DNA of 64,000 nt from Parabacteroides sp. 52 (GTDB lineage: Bacteria > Bacteroidota > Bacteroidia > Bacteroidales > Tannerellaceae), in assembly GCF_010500925.1 (NCBI RefSeq), contig NZ_QVMG01000007.1, forward strand, positions 624 through 64,623. The letters run 5' to 3'. Position numbers and translations under genes: made by a program. The notes under the pieces are model-generated. The model searched no databases. It was given only the letters and a program-made list of their open reading frames with translations, and was not told where the DNA came from. This document shows positions 24,434 through 32,081 of the stretch, piece by piece (position 1 is the first letter of the stretch; each line of letters starts with the position of its first letter).

Positions 24434-26743
24434 CTATAAAAAATCAGATTCTACCCAATAATCCTCTTCATCCATTAGTAAACCAAGTTCAGAAGAGTAT
24501 GTTTTATTCGTCATGTAATAACGGTTTTCTATGATTTTATCTTTTTTAGAAGTATGCACACTACCTAAACGGACAAAATCATTCATTATCCAGTATTTAA
24601 ACCTTCTGCTGCTAATTGACACTTTGTAACTCTCAGCAGAGATATAGTCAAATTGGTTCATACAAGTGGTATACTCACCTACCAGCGATTGTGGTAAAAT
24701 CTTAACTCCATCAAACTGTTTGTAAAAATCTTCTTCTTGAACTTTGTTCTTTTGCATTGGGGCAAGAAGTTTAATTGCTTCATTTAGATAGAAGTATTGT
24801 TTGTCAAATTTTGTTTTCCCATCTTCACCCCATTGGTCATACACAAAATCGATACTGTTTTGCAACAACGCTTCATCCACAACACCTCCTTTTTCATGTA
24901 TAATCTGTTCCAATGCCTGAATAGTTTTGTAAACTATTTCTGTAGGATAAATAAACTTATCTGAGTTATTTGCTTCTCTAAAGACGATACAGTCACAAAT
25001 CTCTTTCTCACGCTTGCGATTCACACGCCCAAATCGCTGAATAAGAGCGTCAATTGGAGCAGGCTCTGTAAAGATTATATCATAATCAATATCCAAACTT
25101 ACTTCAATAGCCTGTGTCCCTACTAACAAGCGGATGTCATTTAGCTTTAACATTTGTTCTTTAAGGCTTCGATCTTTACCAGTAAACGAACTGTGCAATA
25201 AGACTGCCTCATCTTTACCGACATACTTGCATAAATCACGAAAGACATTTTGAGCAGAGAGTACAGTATTGCAAACTACCAAGACTTTCATATCCCTTTG
25301 CAAACAATCAATAATATTGCTTGTAGAATCTGCTAATAGCCCTTCCTGTAATACTACCCGATGACGTACAAATTTCTTATAAAGGTCTATATCTGCCTGA
25401 ACCAGTTTGGGACCTTTTATGCTCTGCTCCAATTCTGCTTGCAGAAATTTCGGCATTGTTGCTGTCATTATTAAAACATGCGAATTCAAATACTTTTGAG
25501 CAAATTCTAAAAGAACTTTGATTTGGGCAAATACATCCGGACTATAAGCATGAATTTCATCAAAAATGAGATAACTACCAGCCATTTCGAAAAACCCCTG
25601 CTCGTAACCTTTTAACCCAAATATATGCTTGAGTAATTGAAACGGTGTAACCACTTTAACGGATGTAGTCAAACTACGAAATTTACTTCGTATCTGTTGA
25701 ATTTCTTCCTTTTTAGTACCCAAGTCATATTGTGCATCTTCAAAATAATTATTCAGATAATCTGATAATTTACCATGCAGCATTCCAACCATTTCTTTTT
25801 CCTTACCAAAATATTCGCTCAGTCGTTCATACATTGCATTGATGGAAGCAGTAAAAGGGAGAATATAGTAAACACGTCCCGTCTGCCCACTTTGTTCCAT
25901 CTGCTTTCGAGCCCATAATAATGCAGCTTCAGTTTTGCCCGAACCTGTTGGTGCAGTCAATACGACATTTCCTACTGTTTGTGAACAAACAAGTTGATGT
26001 GCATAAAAATCATATCCTTGCTGACAAAGTCTTGCACGCTTGGAATCTAGAAAAGAAAAGTCAGACATATGTAAAACAGGGATATTACTGACCATAGCTG
26101 ACCCCAAATGATCACACCATTTTAGTCCGCCAAAAAGAAGAAATAGAAGAAGTGATTTGTCATTATCCAACCGACATGGTCTGCTTATATATTGATGTAT
26201 CCATTTACTTACCGATTTCGGCATAACAGTTTCTATTGTTATCTCAAATTCATTAAGAACTTGTTTAACGCCGTCAATATCTACATGATTTTCAAATGCG
26301 GCAGAAAAGTTCTCCGTTTCATCCAATCCTGATAATCCTCCAAAAGACTCTATCTCATAAAAACTAATTGCGTTACGCAACGTTTCATAGTCTTTGTGAT
26401 GTCCCAGGATTACGAAACGAATAAGAGACAGTATTTCTTGATCTTCACTCGTTAATGCATCCACAAAAGGTATTGAGAATAACTCGTGTCGCTGGTTCTT
26501 CCATTGATTTGGCTTCTCATGCAATAGTTTTTGAAATTCAATATGTGCTTTTCCTAAGTCATGAAAAATAATGCATTGTCGCAATATATCCCAAAAACGC
26601 CCCCCTATACCCGATACAGTCGCCACTTCCGGGAAAGCAAACTTTATCCGCTCCCACACTAAAAGACATGCATTAATATGCTCTGTTAGTGTTTGAGCGG
26701 ATATGTTACTCTTTGAATCTTTCGACTTTGCCAACAATGTCAT
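24434..26743 (-). CDS. cas3: CRISPR-associated helicase-nuclease Cas3
   Basis: 769 aa with nuclease and helicase in one chain. The HD domain includes IIFHDLGKAHIEFQKLL and VILGHHKDYE (about residues 55-125). The superfamily 2 helicase shows Walker A TAPTGSGKTEAALLWARK, DEIH box LIFDEIHAYSP, motif III MTATMPKFL, and motif VI IQRFGRVNRKRE. Cas3 is recruited by Cascade to a matched target and degrades it. Stop and start codons overlap with cas5 by one base (TAATG). No inactivating change was seen. Confidence 0.96.
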   Translation of the reverse strand: MTLLAKSKDSKSNISAQTLTEHINACLLVWERIKFAFPEVATVSGIGGRFWDILRQCIIFHDLGKAHIEFQKLLHEKPNQWKNQRHELFSIPFVDALTSEDQEILSLIRFVILGHHKDYETLRNAISFYEIESFGGLSGLDETENFSAAFENHVDIDGVKQVLNEFEITIETVMPKSVSKWIHQYISRPCRLDNDKSLLLFLLFGGLKWCDHLGSAMVSNIPVLHMSDFSFLDSKRARLCQQGYDFYAHQLVCSQTVGNVVLTAPTGSGKTEAALLWARKQMEQSGQTGRVYYILPFTASINAMYERLSEYFGKEKEMVGMLHGKLSDYLNNYFEDAQYDLGTKKEEIQQIRSKFRSLTTSVKVVTPFQLLKHIFGLKGYEQGFFEMAGSYLIFDEIHAYSPDVFAQIKVLLEFAQKYLNSHVLIMTATMPKFLQAELEQSIKGPKLVQADIDLYKKFVRHRVVLQEGLLADSTSNIIDCLQRDMKVLVVCNTVLSAQNVFRDLCKYVGKDEAVLLHSSFTGKDRSLKEQMLKLNDIRLLVGTQAIEVSLDIDYDIIFTEPAPIDALIQRFGRVNRKREKEICDCIVFREANNSDKFIYPTEIVYKTIQALEQIIHEKGGVVDEALLQNSIDFVYDQWGEDGKTKFDKQYFYLNEAIKLLAPMQKNKVQEEDFYKQFDGVKILPQSLVGEYTTCMNQFDYISAESYKVSISSRRFKYWIMNDFVRLGSVHTSKKDKIIENRYYMTNKTYSSELGLLMDEEDYWVESDFL

Positions 26744-27411
26744 TACTTCTCAAAACTTATAGAATGAAAATAAATATCTATCTCCTTCCCGTCAGGTAAT
26801 TTGTCAGTAAAAACCGGCACTTTGCCCGATACATAATCTTTATGATTAATGACAGAGAAAGGCCTTGTTCCTACATTTTTACGTGGAAAATCATCCGTGA
26901 AATAAATAGGCAAAGCTTGTATTTGGCCCGGTAACCGATATTCAAATGGAATGACTTGTCCGCATATTTTATCCGCATATTCTTTCCCGTTTAACACTTT
27001 CTTTTCCGGTTTACTCGAAACGGCCGCCAAATCATTCATTCTTCCAAGCAATAAAGGATAGTATGGTTGTTCGAAATAATCGGCTATCTCTTTCTCCGGT
27101 GTATAAATCCTCAAGTAGTTATTATACAAAAAACGACGAGAAATGATATTTGATTTTGCTTCATTTGTCGGCCTTCCTTCTTTACTCTTTATCTGATAGA
27201 TCGTCTCCAAGTCTTCCCCTTCCATTTCATACTGGAAGTAATAACCAAGCTGAAAAGATTTGTGTTGCACAAGAAATCCGGCAGCCGCATTGATTAGCCC
27301 CAATACCGTACTAATAGGCGGCACCTCCAACGTCGGTTGCATCCCACTAATCAAGTTCGGATATCGAAAACTGGCTGTCCAACTTCTAATATCAACTACA
27401 TATACTTCCAT
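26743..27411 (-). CDS. cas5: Type I-B Cascade subunit Cas5
   Basis: 222 aa. It has the Cas5-type RAMP fold start (MEVYVVDIRSWTASFRYPNL, then PTLEVPPISTVLGLINAAAG), which caps the 5' end of crRNA in Cascade. Cas5 of this subtype normally accompanies Cst1 and Cst2, as here. It begins 4 bp after cas7. Confidence 0.92.
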   Translation of the reverse strand: MEVYVVDIRSWTASFRYPNLISGMQPTLEVPPISTVLGLINAAAGFLVQHKSFQLGYYFQYEMEGEDLETIYQIKSKEGRPTNEAKSNIISRRFLYNNYLRIYTPEKEIADYFEQPYYPLLLGRMNDLAAVSSKPEKKVLNGKEYADKICGQVIPFEYRLPGQIQALPIYFTDDFPRKNVGTRPFSVINHKDYVSGKVPVFTDKLPDGKEIDIYFHSISFEK

Positions 27412-27415
27412 ACCA

Positions 27416-28501
27416 TTAAGGTATTTGTGTTGTTACCTGTTCGCAATATTGGTCTATCGCTTGGTTCACTGTTAACACACGTACATTTGGGAAGTCTGCC
27501 TCTAATGCTTTTAATTCCGCATCATATTCATCCATAAAACCACTTCTTTTGCCTATAAATATAGTTCCTTGGAATTGATCATGATAATCACTTATGACTT
27601 CTCGCAAGCCTTCCACATTCAACAGCGCTCTTTCTGCACGTACTCCATCGTTTTTGACAATATGAGAGAACGGATGATTCCCAGAGTTCGTTGTGGCTAA
27701 TACGATAAACTTTGGAGTGACATCTGCCATATTATTTGTTTGCATAGCACCGCCGGAGATGTTTTTCAATGCTGCGATTGTGTCGACTATGCGTTGAACA
27801 CGGATATTTCTTGGTAATTGAATCATCCTTTTTGATACACCATTGGTATCCCTAACAAATGGATCCTCAACAATGTTAAAACCCTTTTTAATAGCTTCGT
27901 CCATCGCTTTTTCTGTCAGATTCTTAAAACCTGTTTTGTTGTATGAAGAAAATGTACCAACTTGAAACAAATCCAGTGAGAACATACCCTTCATTATGGC
28001 AGAATATTCTTCTTTGCCATAAAGCGCACCGTCCCCTTCTTGACGTGCCATGCTTGACAAGTGTGTAACCGGACTGGTTGATGCAACAGATACAAAAACT
28101 GAATTTTTTAAAGGAGATATACGCGTTAAAGTATCTTTGTTTTCTCCTTCAACTTTTATGTCAGTATCAGCTCCTTTTTTACTTTTTTTCTTTTCTTTCT
28201 TGGGCGCTCTCATATATCCAAACAGATCATCATCAGGATATACGAATGGGTTCGCTTCTGTAAAAGCGATCTTACTATCTCTAGTTATCGGTGATAGTTG
28301 CCATGCAAAGCTGTTTTTAAGTGTTTCACGCCACCAATATCTCCAAGCTTGACCAGAAACATAAGTATACGAACGACCATCTTTGTAGATTTTCTTTGTC
28401 TCTACATTATTGTCATTACTGTTTGCCTTACTTATTCCTGCATTGTTTAATGCAACAACATCTACATCTAATAGGATAAACCCTTGTGTTTTTAGATTCA
28501 T
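27416..28501 (-). CDS. cas7: Type I-B Cascade backbone Cas7 (Cst2/DevR)
   Basis: 361 aa. It belongs to the Cst2/DevR group: start FILLDVDVVALNNAG, a GQAWRYWWRETL block, and a Gly-rich MQTNNMADVTPKF segment near the end of the core. A Lys-rich insertion (PKKEKKKSKKGADTDIK) sits in the middle and probably contacts RNA or is a flexible loop. Several copies form the crRNA-bound filament of Cascade. It starts 19 bp after the cas8 stop. Confidence 0.93.
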   Translation of the reverse strand: MNLKTQGFILLDVDVVALNNAGISKANSNDNNVETKKIYKDGRSYTYVSGQAWRYWWRETLKNSFAWQLSPITRDSKIAFTEANPFVYPDDDLFGYMRAPKKEKKKSKKGADTDIKVEGENKDTLTRISPLKNSVFVSVASTSPVTHLSSMARQEGDGALYGKEEYSAIMKGMFSLDLFQVGTFSSYNKTGFKNLTEKAMDEAIKKGFNIVEDPFVRDTNGVSKRMIQLPRNIRVQRIVDTIAALKNISGGAMQTNNMADVTPKFIVLATTNSGNHPFSHIVKNDGVRAERALLNVEGLREVISDYHDQFQGTIFIGKRSGFMDEYDAELKALEADFPNVRVLTVNQAIDQYCEQVTTQIP

Positions 28502-28520
28502 ATCTTTTGATTATTAGTGA

Positions 28521-29930
28521 TTAGTCATTTGTGTCTTCATCCTCATCTTCCCCTTCATCATTTGTTTCTATTTGCAAATTCCTTTTATGAAGCTCATCAT
28601 ATATAGCTATCAACAGCAAATTGCGAATATCTCTCCAGGATGTTCCATCAGGGAATAAGTAGTAAACATATTCTTCTAATGTAAACAGAGGTGCCTTATT
28701 TCCCAGCTCGTAGTTTTCTTTAAGCAATTTGATTAAAGATCTACTCAATTCGCTACTAGTCTTGGCAAGGTTAATATTTTTCACATTATCCTTAATTCCA
28801 TCCTCGTTTCTTTCGTCAACAACAAAAAATGCAAGTTCTTTGATTTTGTCTAAAGTTCTCTTATCCATATGCATTATATTTATTTGATATATTTCTACTA
28901 TTTTGAAACTGAAAGGATACAGCTTTATATACTTCAATATATATTTGAGTATTGACTTCTCTTCTGTCAGTTTGTCAAAAATATTATTTCTCCACACCTT
29001 AAATGTTTGGTAATCAACAGTTTCCTTCGGGCTACTCCAGCTTTCGCCAACTTCGTTATAGGTAGCATTTTTAAATTTAGTATTCCAATAATTGCGGTAC
29101 ACAAAATCTTGCCATTCTTTTGCATGATGTATAACGCAGTATTTGTAAAAGAAAAATACGGTCGCCGGAAGCCTATACAAACTAATTGTTGGTTTTGCTC
29201 CAAAGTTGGTAAAATGAAAAAGATTTAACGTTATTTGCTCTTTGGGAATATACTCATCCGCATCTACGATTGCTGTGTCTATATTATTGATACATTGCAA
29301 AGCATAATCAAATAACGCATTTGTCGGGTTTGAAAAGTCTGACTTTAGAATACTTTTGGACATTCCACTTCCCAAGTTTCGTATATTGCTGTCAACATTC
29401 TTCCTAACAAAAAAGCGAGTCACTTCTTCTTTGTTACTTATGATTGCTGCAACTTTGTCTCCTAACTGCTCAACACCAAGAGGGACAAAAAAGATACGGA
29501 TAAGCGCCTCTTTGGACAACATAATACCCGCTTCATAACCATGATGAAAGTTTATTAACGTAGCAGAACCCGACATGATATGATTATCCCTTGCAGCTGG
29601 AAACACTTCCCCTTTCTGTCCGGTAATACGACAATAACCTTCAACAGCACCCACCTCATCAATTAGCCCTTGATAATACCCTAAGGTTTTATCTATTCCT
29701 TTCTGCCCCTTGTTAGAATTATGAGTGATTGTTGAATTTAGAAAAAAACTATGGAGGTTATTATCCCAGTTCCCCACATATATATGTGTAACCTTTCGAA
29801 TCATTTCCATAACAGACAGATCAGGCCATAACTCCATAAGGTACTCGAGTACATATCCGCCAATGTCTGCGAAGGGATCTCCTGTTGGTGTGGTTAACCA
29901 ATACCGATCAATATTCTCTATTTTACTCAT
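28521..29930 (-). CDS. Type I-B Cascade large subunit Cas8b1/Cst1
   Basis: 469 aa. The N-terminus WLTTPTGDPFADIGGYVLEY, then IYVGNWDNNLHSFFLNSTIT, matches Cst1, the large subunit of Tneap-type I-B systems, which checks the PAM and recruits Cas3. One Cys pair expected for a zinc site in some homologues is not evident (only GYCRITGQ). The C-terminus is strongly acidic (DEGEDEDEDTND). It overlaps cas6 by 8 bp. Confidence 0.88.
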   Translation of the reverse strand: MSKIENIDRYWLTTPTGDPFADIGGYVLEYLMELWPDLSVMEMIRKVTHIYVGNWDNNLHSFFLNSTITHNSNKGQKGIDKTLGYYQGLIDEVGAVEGYCRITGQKGEVFPAARDNHIMSGSATLINFHHGYEAGIMLSKEALIRIFFVPLGVEQLGDKVAAIISNKEEVTRFFVRKNVDSNIRNLGSGMSKSILKSDFSNPTNALFDYALQCINNIDTAIVDADEYIPKEQITLNLFHFTNFGAKPTISLYRLPATVFFFYKYCVIHHAKEWQDFVYRNYWNTKFKNATYNEVGESWSSPKETVDYQTFKVWRNNIFDKLTEEKSILKYILKYIKLYPFSFKIVEIYQINIMHMDKRTLDKIKELAFFVVDERNEDGIKDNVKNINLAKTSSELSRSLIKLLKENYELGNKAPLFTLEEYVYYLFPDGTSWRDIRNLLLIAIYDELHKRNLQIETNDEGEDEDEDTND

Positions 29931-30717
29931 TCCTATTTATTGTTTTGTTGCATACTCTTACCATCCCAAACCCCTGAGACCCTTTGGAACCAACACCAGA
30001 CTCATACATAATCTCCATCAATTCTTTCGGGAGACTTATTTTAAACTTGCAATGATATCCTTTAACTCGGGTTTCCATAGGCGTACCAATTTTGAAAGTT
30101 GCCAGCTTGGGCTTAGGAGTATTAAGTAATTCAAATGCACAAGACGAAAGATCTCCCGAGAAAGGAACACCTTTGATTATTCTATATTTCTCCGTCAAGC
30201 TGTAAAGCATTATATCTTTTGCAGAAGGATCACCCGGCGAGATATAAGTGGTTTTCCCATTTGCCTCAAGACGAGTAAGACATATCGGTGACAATGTCTC
30301 AAACGTCATCTGAGAAGAGTATGTCGGTGAAGGAAGCGCCTCTACATTGAGAACTTTACATTGAACCTTACTTTTCTTATCGCCAATCTGAAAAACACGA
30401 TCTGAAAACACCCCCCGAATAAAGGTTTCTGTAGAACGCTCCGGCAGAAATGTAATATACCATTCCATTTGATCGCTTAAGACAAATAAACGATCATCTA
30501 CTACTCGATAAGAAGGAATAAGAAAAGGAGAATAGTTAAACAGTTTAAACTTTTTACTTCCTATATTATATCCGTTCTCGTGCAACCAATTGGTATACTC
30601 TTCATCTCCCAATGATAAAATACGGTATATAACAGCACTCTGCTCATACATATAACTGATCGGAAGAGCATTACCGTAGTTTTTTTTACCTACATTTATC
30701 TTTAACTTAAACCTCAT
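29923..30717 (-). CDS. cas6: crRNA-processing endoribonuclease Cas6
   Basis: 264 aa, the first gene of the cas operon. It carries the C-terminal Gly-rich loop GVGSKGSQGFGMVRV of Cas6 and an N-terminal ferredoxin-like start (MRFKLKINVGKKN). It cuts pre-crRNA within each repeat, leaving the 8-nt handle. A near-consensus -7 box (TATCTTTA) lies upstream at 30735-30742. Confidence 0.93.
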   Translation of the reverse strand: MRFKLKINVGKKNYGNALPISYMYEQSAVIYRILSLGDEEYTNWLHENGYNIGSKKFKLFNYSPFLIPSYRVVDDRLFVLSDQMEWYITFLPERSTETFIRGVFSDRVFQIGDKKSKVQCKVLNVEALPSPTYSSQMTFETLSPICLTRLEANGKTTYISPGDPSAKDIMLYSLTEKYRIIKGVPFSGDLSSCAFELLNTPKPKLATFKIGTPMETRVKGYHCKFKISLPKELMEIMYESGVGSKGSQGFGMVRVCNKTINRNE

Positions 30718-30734
30718 TTAATCTCTTTTTTTGC

Positions 30735-30742
30735 TAAAGATA
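30735..30742 (-). promoter_or_regulatory. Probable cas operon -7 box (TATCTTTA)
   Basis: One mismatch to TAnnTTTG on the minus strand, 17 bp upstream of the cas6 ATG. It is the only box seen upstream of the operon, whose eight genes are tightly packed with gaps of at most 19 bp. Confidence 0.4.
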
Positions 30743-30827
30743 TAGAAACAATTCCTTATTCTATGTATTGAATAAATATTTTTCAGAAAATAGTAGTATT
30801 TGATTTTTAGTTATTCTATACATACCC

Positions 30828-31595
30828 CTACTTCTTTTTCCCTAAAACGATTCCGAGGCCGAGGCAAATATTTAAATTTCTGCCGGCGGTTGTGGTTTGG
30901 TAGGAGAGTTTTTGGGGGGCTTTTTCGGAGGAGGAATAAATGAGGTAGGCGGAGGATTTTTGGAGGGGTTGTTGGAAATTGGCGTTGAGGGAAAGATAGG
31001 TATTGGGGGATATAAAATAATGGGCAGAAAGGCCTAAGTTCAAAAAGAAAAAGGAGGCATTTTGTTTATAGAGGACATTTTCCTGGTCGCCATTTTCATT
31101 TTTTTTGCCTCTTTCTGATTTACGATCAGGCAAATAACAGCCATATCCCCAACCGATTGCAGGATAGAGATTCCATTTCTTTTGTTCGATGCGATAGAGG
31201 ACGCCTGCATGAATAGAAGGGCGCATTGTGGATACCGGCCAAAAAAGTTTATCGACTAAAGCTTCCCCTAAATCTCCCAGATGACTGGTATTCAGATAAG
31301 GTGATTTTTTTTCTTTATAAAAACTCATTTGTAAATCGGCATACCATCCTATTCTTTTTGAAAAAAGATGGGTTAAACGTACACCTAATACCGGAGCAAT
31401 ATCTGCTCTTGATCCGAGTAATTGAGAAAGAGAATTAGAAGTTGAACTAGGTAAATCAATATTTACTCCGGAAGAAATATGAAACAGCCAAGCTTTTTCA
31501 TAGGAATAAACGTTTTTTACGTTAACTTCTTTCCCATTTTGAGAATAAGAAAAGGAACAATAAAGAAGGAATAAGAATAGTACTTTAATTTTCAT
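30828..31595 (-). CDS. Predicted outer-membrane beta-barrel protein, unknown role
   Basis: 255 aa from the ATG at 31595, where a signal peptide (MKIKVLFLFLLYCSFSYSQ) begins; a longer frame adds hydrophobic codons before it. The mature part alternates short amphipathic strands (WLFHISSGVNIDL, GWYADLQMSFYKE, YPAIGWGYGCYLP, TYLSLNANFQQPL) and ends ICLGLGIVLGKKK, as in small barrels with 8 to 10 strands. It stands alone after the cas operon. No specific family recognised. Confidence 0.7.
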   Translation of the reverse strand: MKIKVLFLFLLYCSFSYSQNGKEVNVKNVYSYEKAWLFHISSGVNIDLPSSTSNSLSQLLGSRADIAPVLGVRLTHLFSKRIGWYADLQMSFYKEKKSPYLNTSHLGDLGEALVDKLFWPVSTMRPSIHAGVLYRIEQKKWNLYPAIGWGYGCYLPDRKSERGKKNENGDQENVLYKQNASFFFLNLGLSAHYFISPNTYLSLNANFQQPLQKSSAYLIYSSSEKAPQKLSYQTTTAGRNLNICLGLGIVLGKKK

Positions 31596-31840
31596 AACAC
31601 ATTTATTTAAAATCCATAAAAACACAATCAAAAAGAACACACAAATGAAAACCTTAAAGAGACTGCAATAGTATCTCTTTTTTTTTCAAAAACACAATAT
31701 ATTATTTCTTTTTTCATCCTTACACAAATAATCAGTTCCATTATTTTTGCATATATAAACAATACTTCGCGCCGATTATTTAATGGCTTTCATTCGGAAA
31801 TACGAAAAATATTATTCGATAAATCGAAGGCAGTAATCTA
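31596..31840. other. AT-rich intergenic stretch
   Basis: Between the barrel gene and array C. T-runs and A-runs are frequent (for example near 31680) but no gene, RNA or clear promoter was recognised. Confidence 0.4.
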
Positions 31841-31928
31841 TTACCGATGGGCTTCGGCAGTATTGCCGATGCTGTTCAGCAATATTGCCGATGGGCATCA
31901 GCAATATTGTCGAAGCCCATCGGCAACA
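31841..31928. repeat. Array C: four 22-bp palindromic units with GGGC core
   Basis: Units at 31841-31862, 31863-31884, 31885-31906 and 31907-31928. Typical unit: TTGCCGATGGGCATCAGCAA plus TA. The outer frame TTGCYGA-N6-TCRGCAA is shared with arrays A and B, but the core is TGGGCA instead of AYATAT. The last unit is the inverted copy of the first (CCGATGGGCTTCG is common to both strands). Confidence 0.85.
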
Positions 31929-32048
31929 GAAATTCCCTTAAGACATGCTCTCACACACAACCTTACTTTTTCTTCTTCAATAGACATTATATAACTATCA
32001 ATAAGCGTAAATTAACTTCTATTTATTTCAAAAAGAGCTGTTGCTACG

Positions 32049-32056
32049 TACTTTTG
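32049..32056 (+). promoter_or_regulatory. -7 box (TACTTTTG) of the DUF5686 gene
   Basis: An exact TAnnTTTG match, 25 bp upstream of the ATG at 32082. Confidence 0.6.
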
Positions 32057-32081
32057 CGCTAGATTTTAACATTCGACTTAT

